From Pelagimonas sp017744045 (GTDB taxonomy: Bacteria > Pseudomonadota > Alphaproteobacteria > Rhodobacterales > Rhodobacteraceae): DNA of 64,000 bases. Positions within the stretch are counted from its first letter, which is position 1; every line of letters starts with the position of its first letter. A program made the position numbers and the translations under genes. The notes beneath the pieces were generated by a model. That model searched no databases and was not told where the DNA came from. It saw only the letters and a program-made list of their open reading frames with translations. The stretch lies in NCBI RefSeq assembly GCF_017744045.1, contig NZ_JAGHRD010000008.1. One strand, 5' to 3'. Shown one piece after another: positions 43,251 through 52,271 of the stretch.

Positions 43251-44027
43251 TCAGGTCCCGGTCCAGACGGGTGCTCGCTTTTCAGCAAAGGCCTTTGGGC
43301 CTTCAATCGCGTCGTTGCTGGCGTAAACCACCTCGTGCAGGCGCTTGCCCTCTTTCAGGCCACCGGCACAGCCCAGATCCATGGTTGCGCGAACACTGCC
43401 TTTCGCGGCAACAACCGACAGCGGGGCCGCGCTGGCAATGCGTTTGGCAAGGTCGAAGGCCCGTGCGCGGACAGCATCGGGAGTGTCTTCGATATAGTTG
43501 GTGAACCCGTATTCGTGCAGGCGCTCGATCGGCATCAAGTCGCCGGTCAGAACTATTTCCATAAGGATGGGCTGCGGCAGCATGGACAATGCTGGCGATG
43601 CCCAAGGCGATCCACGACCGATCTTTACTTCGGTGATACCGACCTTGGTCCCCTTGAGACCGACCCGCAGATCGCAATTCAAGGTCAGCATCATGCCGCC
43701 CGCCATCAGCGACCCTGTCATCGCCGCGATGATCGGTTTCTTGCAGGCGCGCATGGTCTCGTGAAACGGGTCGCGCATCTTGGTCAGAATATCGACACCC
43801 TCGTCGCGTGCGATTTGTGTGGCTTCCTTCAGATCCAGTCCGGCGCTGAAAACGCCGCAATCGGCAGAAGTCAGAATGGCCACACGAACGCTGTCATCCG
43901 CCTCGATCTTTTCCCAAGCATCGGTCAGCCCGTTCGTCGCCGCCACGGAAAGCGCGTTTTTACGTTCGGGCCGGTTGATACAGACGGTCGCAATTCCGTC
44001 TTCGATCTTCACGTCAATGGGGCTCAT
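43251..44027 (-). CDS. Crotonase-family enoyl-CoA hydratase
   Basis: A 258-aa crotonase with VFSAGLDLKEATQ and TGSLMAGGMMLTLNCD. At the second catalytic position a Glu is present (KVGITEVKIG), while the first is Met (GGMML), so it is half-canonical. ATG 44027 is used; the frame is open upstream but that part crosses the hairpin at 44068 and the binding-protein gene. It lies just after that hairpin, so its expression may be partly uncoupled from the transporter genes. Confidence 0.87.
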   Translation of the reverse strand: MSPIDVKIEDGIATVCINRPERKNALSVAATNGLTDAWEKIEADDSVRVAILTSADCGVFSAGLDLKEATQIARDEGVDILTKMRDPFHETMRACKKPIIAAMTGSLMAGGMMLTLNCDLRVGLKGTKVGITEVKIGRGSPWASPALSMLPQPILMEIVLTGDLMPIERLHEYGFTNYIEDTPDAVRARAFDLAKRIASAAPLSVVAAKGSVRATMDLGCAGGLKEGKRLHEVVYASNDAIEGPKAFAEKRAPVWTGT

Positions 44028-44067
44028 GATACCTGCTTCGCTTTCTCGGGACAATCTAACTGCGGAA

Positions 44068-44101
44068 AGCTTCCCCGCGACATGTCTGCCGCGGGGAAGC
44101 T
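44068..44101 (-). terminator. Hairpin between binding-protein gene and crotonase genes
   Basis: Perfect 12-base arms AGCTTCCCCGCG and CGCGGGGAAGCT around a 10-base loop. On the minus strand it follows the binding-protein stop by 6 bases and has only a short T run, so it may be a partial terminator or an RNA-stabilising hairpin. Confidence 0.65.
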
Positions 44102-44106
44102 CTGTC

Positions 44107-45357
44107 TTATTCGACGGTGAACGTCGCGGAGCTGTGCTTGATGACATCCCAAACAACGTCGAGATAGTCGGCGCTCCAGTCGGTCAGCGGAACCCAGGTT
44201 TCGCCATTCCACTGTTCGACCCGAGTCTTGCCGCCACCACCGTGGTCTTTGTCGGTCACTGTAACCGGGGCCATGATGCCGTTTCCATCGAAGTTCTCGA
44301 TCGATTCATAGGCATTCTTCATGCTTTCCGGTGTGATCGGCCAACCGTTTTCAGTAATTGCGATCCGCGCGGCTTCGAAACCGGCCGAGTAGATCGCCAT
44401 GCCCGTGTTGTAGTACACGTCGCGCACCAGGCTCTCGGGACCGCTGCCCTTGCCATTGGCATAGTAGGTGTCCAGCATCGTCTTGACGATCGGAACTTCC
44501 TGGCCACCGGCCACGTTGGTCCCGCGCAGGATGCCTTTCGCCTCTTGTGCGCCGATATTGGCGATATCGACTTCGTTCAGCCAGTTCACCGACAGATAGC
44601 GGTCGATCGGGAAACGGTTGCGGCGCATTTCCTTCGAGGCGACCACATGCCCGCCCGCCAGCAGCCAGCTGATCACGTAGTCAGGCTTGTCGCGGCGGAT
44701 TTTGCTCCATGCGCCGGCCTGATCCGACCCGGGAAGCGGCACGGGATACAGCTCCAGCTCGAACCCTTCCTTTTCGGAAAGCGTTTTCAGGATCTCGATC
44801 GGTTCCTGGCCAAAGGGATAATCCAGATAGATGAACCCGATCTTCGCGTTGCTCAGGTCACCGCCCATCTGGCCTTTGATGAAGGCAACGTCATTTGCCG
44901 CCTGCTGCCAATAGGTCGGACCGACCGGGAAAACCCATTCGAATACATCGCCGTCCACGGCGTCACCGCGGCCAACAAAGGACTGCATCAACACGTTGCC
45001 GTCCTTCATCGCACGCGGCAGAACCGCGTTCGTGACCGGCGTGGACAGAAAGTTGAACAGGAACACGCCTTCGCGCTTGAGCTGCTCGTAGCATTCCACA
45101 CCGCGCTGCGGTTCGTTGCCGTGATCGCGAATGATGACTTCAACCGGATGACCTTCGAGACCGCCATTTTCGTTGGTGTACATCGCCAGGTCCTGCGCGG
45201 CCTGGGCCACCTGCGGTGAAATGAACGTGTAGGATTTACTAAGGTCGAAGCAGAGTCCGAAGCGGATAGGCTCCTTGTCCTGCGCTGACGCAACAGTCGC
45301 GCTTGCTGCCAGTGCAGTAGCAACGGCCACTGCCTTAATGTGCTGTTTGACTTTCAT
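44107..45357 (-). CDS. Liv-type ABC transporter periplasmic binding protein 1
   Basis: A 416-aa type I periplasmic binding protein. ATG 45357 (after GGAGAGAG) gives a clean signal peptide: basic start MKVKQH, hydrophobic core, and cleavage after TVASA. The mature part has FGLCFDLSKSYTFISPQ, IIRDHGNEPQRGVECY and LDYPFGQEPIEIL. Its homologue at 45455 is strongly similar along the whole length, so the operon has two binding proteins for one permease. The family includes binders of aromatic and other carboxylic acids as well as amino acids; context here argues for the pathway's acid substrate. Confidence 0.92.
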   Translation of the reverse strand: MKVKQHIKAVAVATALAASATVASAQDKEPIRFGLCFDLSKSYTFISPQVAQAAQDLAMYTNENGGLEGHPVEVIIRDHGNEPQRGVECYEQLKREGVFLFNFLSTPVTNAVLPRAMKDGNVLMQSFVGRGDAVDGDVFEWVFPVGPTYWQQAANDVAFIKGQMGGDLSNAKIGFIYLDYPFGQEPIEILKTLSEKEGFELELYPVPLPGSDQAGAWSKIRRDKPDYVISWLLAGGHVVASKEMRRNRFPIDRYLSVNWLNEVDIANIGAQEAKGILRGTNVAGGQEVPIVKTMLDTYYANGKGSGPESLVRDVYYNTGMAIYSAGFEAARIAITENGWPITPESMKNAYESIENFDGNGIMAPVTVTDKDHGGGGKTRVEQWNGETWVPLTDWSADYLDVVWDVIKHSSATFTVE

Positions 45358-45386
45358 GTTATCTCTCTCCCGTTGGTTTAGTGTAG

Positions 45387-45412
45387 GGCGGTGATACCGT
45401 TTCGTAACCGCC
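45387..45412 (-). other. Possible RNA hairpin between the two binding-protein genes
   Basis: GGCGGT (45387-45392) pairs with ACCGCC (45407-45412) in a 97-base gap, with further GC-rich sequence on the right that could extend or compete. Such hairpins often stabilise mRNA for abundant binding proteins. No T run, so not a clear terminator. Confidence 0.35.
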
Positions 45413-45454
45413 ACTGCCGCCCCGCGTAGCGTCACACTTCCTGCAATCAGTCAT

Positions 45455-46693
45455 TCACTGCTCGTATTTCGCGGAACTCTCTTTAACCACACCCCACACA
45501 ACGTCCGTGTACTCAGAGATCCAGTCGGTTTGCGGCACCCAAGTCTCTCCGTCCCACATTTCGATACGGGTCTTGCCTCCGCCGCCATGATCTTCGGCCG
45601 TCACCGTAATGGGGGCCATCAGCCCGTTCGCGTCATAGCCCTCAAGCGACTCCAGTCCGGCCTTGTAGGATGTCGGAGTGATCGGCAGCCCCTCGGCTTC
45701 CGCCGCCTTGCGCGCGGCTTCGAACATGATCGAATACATGGCCAGCCCGGTGTTGTAGAAAACGTCCTGCGTCTTCTCGATCGGGCCGGATCCCTCGCCC
45801 TTGTCATAAAGCTCGGCCATGATTTCCTGATACAGGGCAATATCCTGACCGCCCACGACATTGGTCCCGCGCTTGATACCTTTGGCGGCCTCTTTACCGA
45901 TGTTGGCGATATCGACTTCGTTCAGCCAGTTGACCGAGATGTATTTGTCCATCGGAATGCGATTGCGCTTCATCTCTTTCGAGGCAACCACATGGGCACC
46001 GCCCAGCATCCAGACGATCACATGATCGGGCTTGTCGCGGCGCACCTTGGACCACACGCCGGCCTGGTCGCTGCCAGGCAGTGGCACGGGGTACAGTTCA
46101 AGCTCGAAACCCTCTTTCTCGGACAGGGTTTCCAGGATCTCGATCGGCTCCTGCCCGAAGGGATAATCGAAGTAAACAAACCCGACCTTCACATCTGACA
46201 GATCGCCGTCATGCAATTGCTTGATGTAGGCGACATCGTTGGCGGCCTGTCCCCAATAGGTCGGCCCGATCGGATAGACCCAATCGAAGACGGTGCCATC
46301 AACGGCATCGCCGCGCCCGACAAGAGACTGCATCAGGATACGCCCGTCTTCCATGGCCCGCGGCAGGATAGCCAGAGACACCGGAGTGGACAGGGTATCG
46401 AAAACAAAGACGCCCTCGCGGCTGAGTTTCGAGTAGCACTCGATTCCGCGCTGCGGTTCGTTCCCGTGGTCACGCACGATGACTTCGACCGGTTCCCCAC
46501 CGATGCCGCCCTTCATGTTGATGAGCTTGGCAAGGTCCATCGCGGCCTGCGAAACCTGCGGCGTGGCAAAGGTATAGGCTTTGCTGAGATCGTAGCAGAT
46601 GCCGATCTTGAATGGCTCGGCCAGCGCCTGGGTGCCGAACAGCGCCCCGCCAACCATTGAAAATACAGCCAGCGCTTTGGTAAGTTTCTTCAT
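45455..46693 (-). CDS. Liv-type ABC transporter periplasmic binding protein 2
   Basis: A 412-aa paralogue of the 44107 protein with signal peptide MKKLTKALAVFSMVGG up to TQALA, then FKIGICYDLSKAYTFATPQ, VIVRDHGNEPQRGIECY and FDYPFGQEPIEIL. GGAGGAAC precedes ATG 46693. The two probably arose by local duplication and may differ in ligand preference. It lies just downstream of the LivF-like ATPase. Confidence 0.92.
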   Translation of the reverse strand: MKKLTKALAVFSMVGGALFGTQALAEPFKIGICYDLSKAYTFATPQVSQAAMDLAKLINMKGGIGGEPVEVIVRDHGNEPQRGIECYSKLSREGVFVFDTLSTPVSLAILPRAMEDGRILMQSLVGRGDAVDGTVFDWVYPIGPTYWGQAANDVAYIKQLHDGDLSDVKVGFVYFDYPFGQEPIEILETLSEKEGFELELYPVPLPGSDQAGVWSKVRRDKPDHVIVWMLGGAHVVASKEMKRNRIPMDKYISVNWLNEVDIANIGKEAAKGIKRGTNVVGGQDIALYQEIMAELYDKGEGSGPIEKTQDVFYNTGLAMYSIMFEAARKAAEAEGLPITPTSYKAGLESLEGYDANGLMAPITVTAEDHGGGGKTRIEMWDGETWVPQTDWISEYTDVVWGVVKESSAKYEQ

Positions 46694-46726
46694 TTGTTCC
46701 TCCCTGAACAGTTTCCGAATAGTACG

Positions 46727-47539
46727 TTAGCTCAGCCAACGTTTGCGTCGGCTGTAGTGCTTGACGTTGTGAAAATCGGTGCCTTCCCCACCACCCAAAT
46801 AGAACTCCTGAATGTCGGAGTTAGATTTGAGTGCCTCGGCCGTTCCGTGCATGACAACGCGGCCGTTTTCGATAAGATACCCTTGCGAAACGATCTCCAG
46901 AGCCGCCAGGGCGTTCTGTTCCACCAGCAGGACGGACAGGCCCTCATCCTTATTGATCTTTTGCAGGATGCCAAAGATTTCCTCGACCAGGAACGGAGCA
47001 AGCCCGAGACTTGGTTCATCAAGCATCAACAGCTTCGGCTGGGTCACGAGGGCCCGCCCAATGGCAAGCATCTGTTGCTCACCACCCGACAAATAGCCTG
47101 CTTGCGAATTTTTGCGTTCGGCAAGCCGTGGAAAATAGGCGTAGATCTTGTCCTTTTCCGCATTCAGCGTTGATCGGGACATTCCGCGTGGCGCGGCGGC
47201 GGTCAGGTTCTCGTCGGGGGTCAGGTGTTCGAAGACCCGCCGCCCTTCGATGACATGACAGATGCCCATCTCGACGCGTTTTTGCGCGAGCGCTTCGGTA
47301 ATGTCCGTTCCCTGGAACGTTATCTCACCTCGGCTGATGCGTCCGCGCTCGGCTTTCAAAAGACCGCTGATCGCTTTCAACGTGGTGCTTTTTCCCGCTC
47401 CGTTAGAACCCAAAAGTGCGATCATCCCGCCTGTAGGAACCTGAACCGAAACACCTTTGATCGCCAGCATTACATTGTCGTACAGCACCTCGACACTGTT
47501 CATGGACAGAATGTTCTGGGCTTCAACTTTCTCTTGCAT
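46727..47539 (-). CDS. LivF-like ABC transporter ATPase
   Basis: A 270-aa ABC ATPase: Walker A LLGSNGAGKSTTLKAI, signature YLSGGEQQMLAIGRAL, Walker B LLMLDEPSLGLAP, H-loop region LLVEQN. All catalytic motifs are intact. ATG 47539 has GGGA 8 bases upstream; a TTG two codons earlier is less likely. The C-terminal extension past the ATPase core (FYLGGGEGTDFHNVKHYSRR) is typical of LivF-type subunits paired with ligase-containing operons. Confidence 0.93.
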   Translation of the reverse strand: MQEKVEAQNILSMNSVEVLYDNVMLAIKGVSVQVPTGGMIALLGSNGAGKSTTLKAISGLLKAERGRISRGEITFQGTDITEALAQKRVEMGICHVIEGRRVFEHLTPDENLTAAAPRGMSRSTLNAEKDKIYAYFPRLAERKNSQAGYLSGGEQQMLAIGRALVTQPKLLMLDEPSLGLAPFLVEEIFGILQKINKDEGLSVLLVEQNALAALEIVSQGYLIENGRVVMHGTAEALKSNSDIQEFYLGGGEGTDFHNVKHYSRRKRWLS

Positions 47540-47550
47540 CGTCAATTCCC

Positions 47551-48624
47551 TTATTTCTTGAACTGATCGAAGGGCCAGACCATCAGGTAGTCTCTGATGT
47601 TGCCGTAGAGTTTTCCCAAACCAAGCGGTTCGATCAGAAGGATAATGACGATCAGTGCGCCATAGACTGCGTTCGGGATGTGAGCGAGCGTTTCAACGTT
47701 GATCTGCATGCCAAGCCCGTCACTCAGCGTGACGACGAGACCGTTCACGATACCCGGAACAAGAAGGATCAGGGCAACACCGAAATAGGAACCGATAATG
47801 CTGCCAAGGCCGCCAACAATCACCATCGCGAGAACCTGGATCGAAACGGCAACCGAGAATTGCTCGGGTGCGGCGAGAAAGAAAAAGGTGGCAACAAGCA
47901 ACGCACCGCTGACGCCTGCGATGAACGAAGAAGTCGCGAATGCGAGGATTTTGTAGTAGAAACTGTTCACACCCAGGATCGCGGCCGCAAAGTCTTTTTC
48001 CCGGACAGCGACCAAGGCGCGACCGAGTCCAGTCCGCTTGAGATTAAGCATGAAGATCGTCACCAACACACACCAGCCGAAGGCGACATAGTAGAAGCCA
48101 GTATCAGTGGTAATCTCTTGCCCGAGCAGCGCCAATGTCGGTGACTGGAGCGACGCGTGTGAGCCCCCAGAGATCGCCGGAGAGTGGGTCAGAACCCAGT
48201 CCATCACGAATTGCATAGCGAGAGTAGTGAGAGCGAGATAGAGGCCCTTGACCCGCAAAGCGGCAAAAGCGAACAGGCTGCCGATCACAGATGACGTCAA
48301 CCCGCCAATGATCAGGGCAAATTCCCACGGCACCCCGAAACGCGCGGCGTGGATAGACGAATATGCTCCAACGGCCATGACCGCAGCATAGCCCAAGTGC
48401 AGTTGGCCGGCCCAACCTGTCACCAAGTTCAGCCCCAAAGCGGCGGCCGTCCAGATCAGCCAGGGAAGCATGTAACTGTTCAGATAAAGCGACGGTATGA
48501 TGAACGGCGCGGCAATGCCGATCAGGAGGACGAATGCAGCCAGATTGCGGTCAGCGGGTACCTTGAAGATCCGGCTATCCGAAAGGTAGTTGGCGTGATG
48601 AACGCCAGAAAGTCTGTAAAACAT
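47551..48624 (-). CDS. LivM-like ABC transporter permease
   Basis: A 357-aa inner-membrane permease with about 8-10 hydrophobic segments. Conserved permease features include NLVTGWAGQLHLGYAAVMAVGAY and the cytoplasmic ATPase-contact loop GRALVAVREKDFAAAILGVN. It sits 3 bases from livH and 11 from livF and forms the heterodimeric channel with the LivH-like protein. Confidence 0.94.
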   Translation of the reverse strand: MFYRLSGVHHANYLSDSRIFKVPADRNLAAFVLLIGIAAPFIIPSLYLNSYMLPWLIWTAAALGLNLVTGWAGQLHLGYAAVMAVGAYSSIHAARFGVPWEFALIIGGLTSSVIGSLFAFAALRVKGLYLALTTLAMQFVMDWVLTHSPAISGGSHASLQSPTLALLGQEITTDTGFYYVAFGWCVLVTIFMLNLKRTGLGRALVAVREKDFAAAILGVNSFYYKILAFATSSFIAGVSGALLVATFFFLAAPEQFSVAVSIQVLAMVIVGGLGSIIGSYFGVALILLVPGIVNGLVVTLSDGLGMQINVETLAHIPNAVYGALIVIILLIEPLGLGKLYGNIRDYLMVWPFDQFKK

Positions 48625-48627
48625 GCC

Positions 48628-49515
48628 TTACACCCTTTCGATGTCATGACGACCGAACAGCCCATGCGGACGGATCATGACCGTTAGAATGAGCACAGCG
48701 GCGACGATAAGCTCACGGCTTCCGCCTCCGACAAGCGGATCGAGGAAATCAGCGCCGACGTTTTCGACGACGCCCAGGATGATGCCTGCGATCACGGCGC
48801 CAAGGATACTGTCGAGACCACCGAGAACGGCAACTGTCAGACCTTTGAGAAGCAACAGCGACAGCGCCTGATCGACACCCTGAATCTCGCCCCAGATAAC
48901 GCCCGCGGCGACGGCAACAACGGATGCCAGCGCCCAGGACAGGCCAACTCCGCGTTCAACCGAGATGCCGACCGACCACGAAGCCATGTAATCATCCGCG
49001 ATCGCCCGCAACTTGATCCCGGTCCGGGTTCGGAAAAACAGCATGAATGCGACAAACAAGGCGAGCGCAACACCGGCACCAACCAGATGGATGCGGCTGA
49101 TGAAGATGTCGTCCAAAAACAGTGGATCATAGCTGACGCCCAATTCCATCGAACGTGACGTCCCGCCCCAAATCGCAAGCGTTGTACCCCGCAGGAAAAT
49201 GTCGAGGCCGAGTGTCAGCATCAAGATCATGACAACCGGCCGACCTGCGAGACGGCGCAAAGCAACACGCTCAATGCCGAACCCAAGGCCGAACATGACA
49301 ACCGCAGCCAGAGGGATGGCCAGCCACAAGGGTAAACCCACGTCGCGTGCCAGCGCCAAGACCACATAGGCCCCGACCATGGTCAACCCGCCCTGCGCCA
49401 GATTGGGCACCGAAGATGCCTTGTAAATCAGCACAAGGCCGATGGCGAATAGCGAGTACAGCAGACCCGTCAAGGCTCCGTTGATCGCAAGCTCTGATAG
49501 AAAGACCCAGTCCAT
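48628..49515 (-). CDS. LivH-like ABC transporter permease
   Basis: A 295-aa inner-membrane permease with roughly 8 hydrophobic segments. Family marks: GLLYSLFAIGLVLIYKAS at the start, NLAQGGLTMVGAYV, and RTGIKLRAIADDYMASWSVG as the ATPase-contact loop. Its start abuts the ligase stop (49516), so permease and ligase are translationally coupled. Confidence 0.94.
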   Translation of the reverse strand: MDWVFLSELAINGALTGLLYSLFAIGLVLIYKASSVPNLAQGGLTMVGAYVVLALARDVGLPLWLAIPLAAVVMFGLGFGIERVALRRLAGRPVVMILMLTLGLDIFLRGTTLAIWGGTSRSMELGVSYDPLFLDDIFISRIHLVGAGVALALFVAFMLFFRTRTGIKLRAIADDYMASWSVGISVERGVGLSWALASVVAVAAGVIWGEIQGVDQALSLLLLKGLTVAVLGGLDSILGAVIAGIILGVVENVGADFLDPLVGGGSRELIVAAVLILTVMIRPHGLFGRHDIERV

Positions 49516-51435
49516 TTATACCTCCCTGATGGGAAGGCTTCTTTCGACCTTCCCTACTTCCCCGGTCTCGTAAGTCACCTGCGCGCTTACATGGACCTCT
49601 TTTGAACCGTCGTAGAGCGCCGCGATCACGTCAGCATAGCGTTCCTGAACGACCTTCCGCCGCAGTTTTCGGGTTCGCGTGATTTCACCATCGTCCGGGT
49701 CGAATTCTTTCGGCAGACTGACAAAGCGTTGCAGGCGCAACGGTTCGGTGACGGCCTTGTTGACCCGTTGGAAGGCCTCGCGAAGCAATGTCGCGACCTC
49801 TTCACGCTGAGAAAGATCGGCATATGACACGTAAGGTACGCCGTTCACTTCGGCCCAGTGCCCCACGGCCTCGAAATCCACGCAGACCATCGCCGTCAGT
49901 TCCTTCAGCCCGGCGCCAATCACGGCCGCATCCTTGATATACGGGCTGAATTTCAACCGGTTCTCGATGTAGTTTGGAACGTAACGTTCACCGTCGGCGG
50001 TGTGCATGACCTCGGATACACGCCCCAGAACAACCAGGTGTCCGTCGTCCTCCAGATAGCCGGCATCACCTGTATGCAGCCACCCGCCGTCAAGGGCTTC
50101 GGCGGTCGCTTCGGGTTTGTTGAAGTACCCTTCAAACACGCTGTCCGAGCGCACCAGGATCTCACCGTCTTCGGCAATGCTGACCTCGACGCCAGGCGCG
50201 GGTTTGCCAACCGTATGAAGACGGACCTCGCCCGGAGCCTGAATCGCGTTGATCGCGCTGTTCTCGGTCTGGCCGTAGAGCTGACGCAACTTGATCCCCA
50301 GGGCGCGGTAGAACACAAAGGTGTCTTCCCCGATCGCTTCACCGCCGGTGAACGCATTCTTGAGGCGGCTCATACCGAACTGGTCCTTGATCGGTCCGAA
50401 AACCATCACCTCGCCCAGAAGCCGGCCCAATGGCTCAAGTACACCGCCGCTTTTGCCATTCAGCTTGTTCATTTCAGCTGCGATGGCCCGATCCATGAAG
50501 AAATGGTACAACCATTTCTTGACCGGGGTCGAATTCTCGATACCGACCTGGATCGTCGTCAGCATCTGGTCCCAGCTTCTTGGCGCCGCCAGATAGAAGG
50601 TCGGAGCGATTTCGCGCATGTCGCGCACTACCGTTTCCTGACGCTCCGGCACGTTCACGGTGAACCGCCAAAGCAGGGCCGCCGCGACGGTAATGGCAAA
50701 ATCGCCCACCCAGGCCATCGGCAGATAGGCCAGGATTTCCTCGTTTTCGTCGAATGCACCCGCTGCATGCCCATTCTTAGCGGCAGCAAGAACATTTTTC
50801 TGACTTAGAACGATACCTTTCGGCTTGCCCGTGGTCCCTGACGAATGCATGAAGATGGCCGGATCTTCGGGTTTCGCACGACCGTAAAGCTCTTCGCGCA
50901 GGCCGGGGCCTTCATTCAGATCGTGCTGACCGACTTCGATCAGGTGATCCCAGGACATCAGCCCTTCGACCTCATAGAAACCAAGGCCCCGCGCTTCGTC
51001 ATAAATGATGTGGTCGATCCCCTCGGCGCCCGCGTCCTTCAGTTCCAGGATCTTGTCAACCTGTTCCTGATCTTCGGCGATGGCCGCGACGATTTCGACT
51101 TCGCCAAGAAAGTGCCGGAGTTCTTCGAGCGTCGCGCCGGGATAGGCAGGCATTGCATAGGCACCCAGCAACGAAATAGCCAGCATTCCGCCATACAGCC
51201 GCGCCCGGTTGTCGCCCAGGATAAGCACCGCTTTGCCCGGTGTTACGCCGATTTTCTCAAGCCCGGCCGCGCAGGCCAGCACCTCTTCGGCGTATTCCGC
51301 CCATGTGGTTTCCTTCCAGATCCCACGCTCTTTTTCGCGAAGCGCGATTTCCGAACCGTGTTTCGAGGCGTTCCGCGCCAGAGTTGCGCCGATCGTGTCG
51401 CCGCCCGAAGACTGTTTCTTCGTCAAATCAGTCAT
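49516..51435 (-). CDS. Long-chain acyl-CoA synthetase-type ligase in the transporter operon
   Basis: A 639-aa AMP-binding ligase of the large (FAA1/FadD15-like) type: AIFMHSSGTTGKPKGIVLSQ, ITVAAALLWRF region, LYGQTENSAINAIQ at A5, GWLHTGDAGYLEDDGHLVVLGR, and a hinge at SEVMHTADGERYVPNYIENRLK. It lies between livG and livH, overlapping livG by 8 bases. This fixed order is found in alphaproteobacterial carboxylic acid importers and suggests that the acid is turned into its CoA ester as it enters the cell (inference). Confidence 0.9.
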   Translation of the reverse strand: MTDLTKKQSSGGDTIGATLARNASKHGSEIALREKERGIWKETTWAEYAEEVLACAAGLEKIGVTPGKAVLILGDNRARLYGGMLAISLLGAYAMPAYPGATLEELRHFLGEVEIVAAIAEDQEQVDKILELKDAGAEGIDHIIYDEARGLGFYEVEGLMSWDHLIEVGQHDLNEGPGLREELYGRAKPEDPAIFMHSSGTTGKPKGIVLSQKNVLAAAKNGHAAGAFDENEEILAYLPMAWVGDFAITVAAALLWRFTVNVPERQETVVRDMREIAPTFYLAAPRSWDQMLTTIQVGIENSTPVKKWLYHFFMDRAIAAEMNKLNGKSGGVLEPLGRLLGEVMVFGPIKDQFGMSRLKNAFTGGEAIGEDTFVFYRALGIKLRQLYGQTENSAINAIQAPGEVRLHTVGKPAPGVEVSIAEDGEILVRSDSVFEGYFNKPEATAEALDGGWLHTGDAGYLEDDGHLVVLGRVSEVMHTADGERYVPNYIENRLKFSPYIKDAAVIGAGLKELTAMVCVDFEAVGHWAEVNGVPYVSYADLSQREEVATLLREAFQRVNKAVTEPLRLQRFVSLPKEFDPDDGEITRTRKLRRKVVQERYADVIAALYDGSKEVHVSAQVTYETGEVGKVERSLPIREV

Positions 51436-52234
51436 GCGACCCTCCGATATATGCCTCGATGACCCGCGGGTCCTTCACAACCTCCTTGGGGATGCCACTG
51501 GCGATCATTTCACCATAATTCAGGGCCAGCATCCGATCACAAATGCCGGTGATGACATCCATATGGTGTTCGATCAGCAGAACGCTGACGCCGCGTTCGG
51601 CACGGGCATCCAGAATGAAACGGGACATATACCCTTTCTCTTCCTGGTTCATGCCGGCCATCGGTTCATCGAGAATCAGCATCTGTGGCTCGGCCACCAA
51701 TGCCCGCGCCAGCTCGACCCGTTTTTTCAACCCGATCGGAAGGCCATCGACCAACTCATGCCGGATGCTCTCGAGTTGTAGAAACTCGATCACCTCTTCG
51801 ACGATCTTGCGGTTTTCGATTTCTTCACGCTGTGCTGCCCACCAGTAAAGCGCGGTGCGCAGAACGCCTGGGCTCATGTGGATGTGCCGCCCCAGCAGGA
51901 TGTTGTCCAGAACGCTCATCCCGTTGAACAAGGCAAGATTCTGGAACGTCCGGGCGACGCCGAGCTTGGCAACCTTGTGAGGTGCCGTACCCGTGATTTC
52001 CTTTCCTGCTAACCGGACAGTTCCCACATTCGGTGGGTAGAACCCGGTAATTGCGTTCGTCAGTGTTGTCTTGCCGCTGCCGTTCGGGCCGACAAGTCCA
52101 AAGATTTCCCCCTGCCGAATGACGAGGTCCACACCGGTGACAGCGACGATGCCGCCGAACCGTCGCTCGACCCCGCTGCACTCCAGTATCGCCCCATCAT
52201 CGGCTCCGATTGCTGTTTTAATCTTAGTCGTCAT
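51428..52234 (-). CDS. LivG-like ABC transporter ATPase
   Basis: A 268-aa ABC ATPase with Walker A LVGPNGSGKTTLTNAI, a Q-loop TFQNLALF and Walker B MLILDEPMAGM, then LLIEHHMD at the H-loop. The signature, normally LSxGQ, is altered to LPIGLKKRVELARAL, a variant I associate with LivG proteins of ligase-containing importers. It probably pairs with the LivF-like subunit so that at least one composite site stays canonical. It follows the SDR gene by 37 bases. Confidence 0.92.
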   Translation of the reverse strand: MTTKIKTAIGADDGAILECSGVERRFGGIVAVTGVDLVIRQGEIFGLVGPNGSGKTTLTNAITGFYPPNVGTVRLAGKEITGTAPHKVAKLGVARTFQNLALFNGMSVLDNILLGRHIHMSPGVLRTALYWWAAQREEIENRKIVEEVIEFLQLESIRHELVDGLPIGLKKRVELARALVAEPQMLILDEPMAGMNQEEKGYMSRFILDARAERGVSVLLIEHHMDVITGICDRMLALNYGEMIASGIPKEVVKDPRVIEAYIGGSHD

Positions 52235-52271
52235 CTAGATATCATTGTCCCCCTAAGGTTCACGGCCAACA

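Noticed and set aside
44053..44068. TCTAACT near the crotonase start as an operator half-site
   Set aside because: One partial arm only, no second arm and no promoter spacing.
44107..52234. Branched-chain amino acid transporter as the function of the Liv-like genes
   Set aside because: The CoA ligase inside the operon and the catabolic setting argue for a carboxylic acid; no amino acid genes are nearby.
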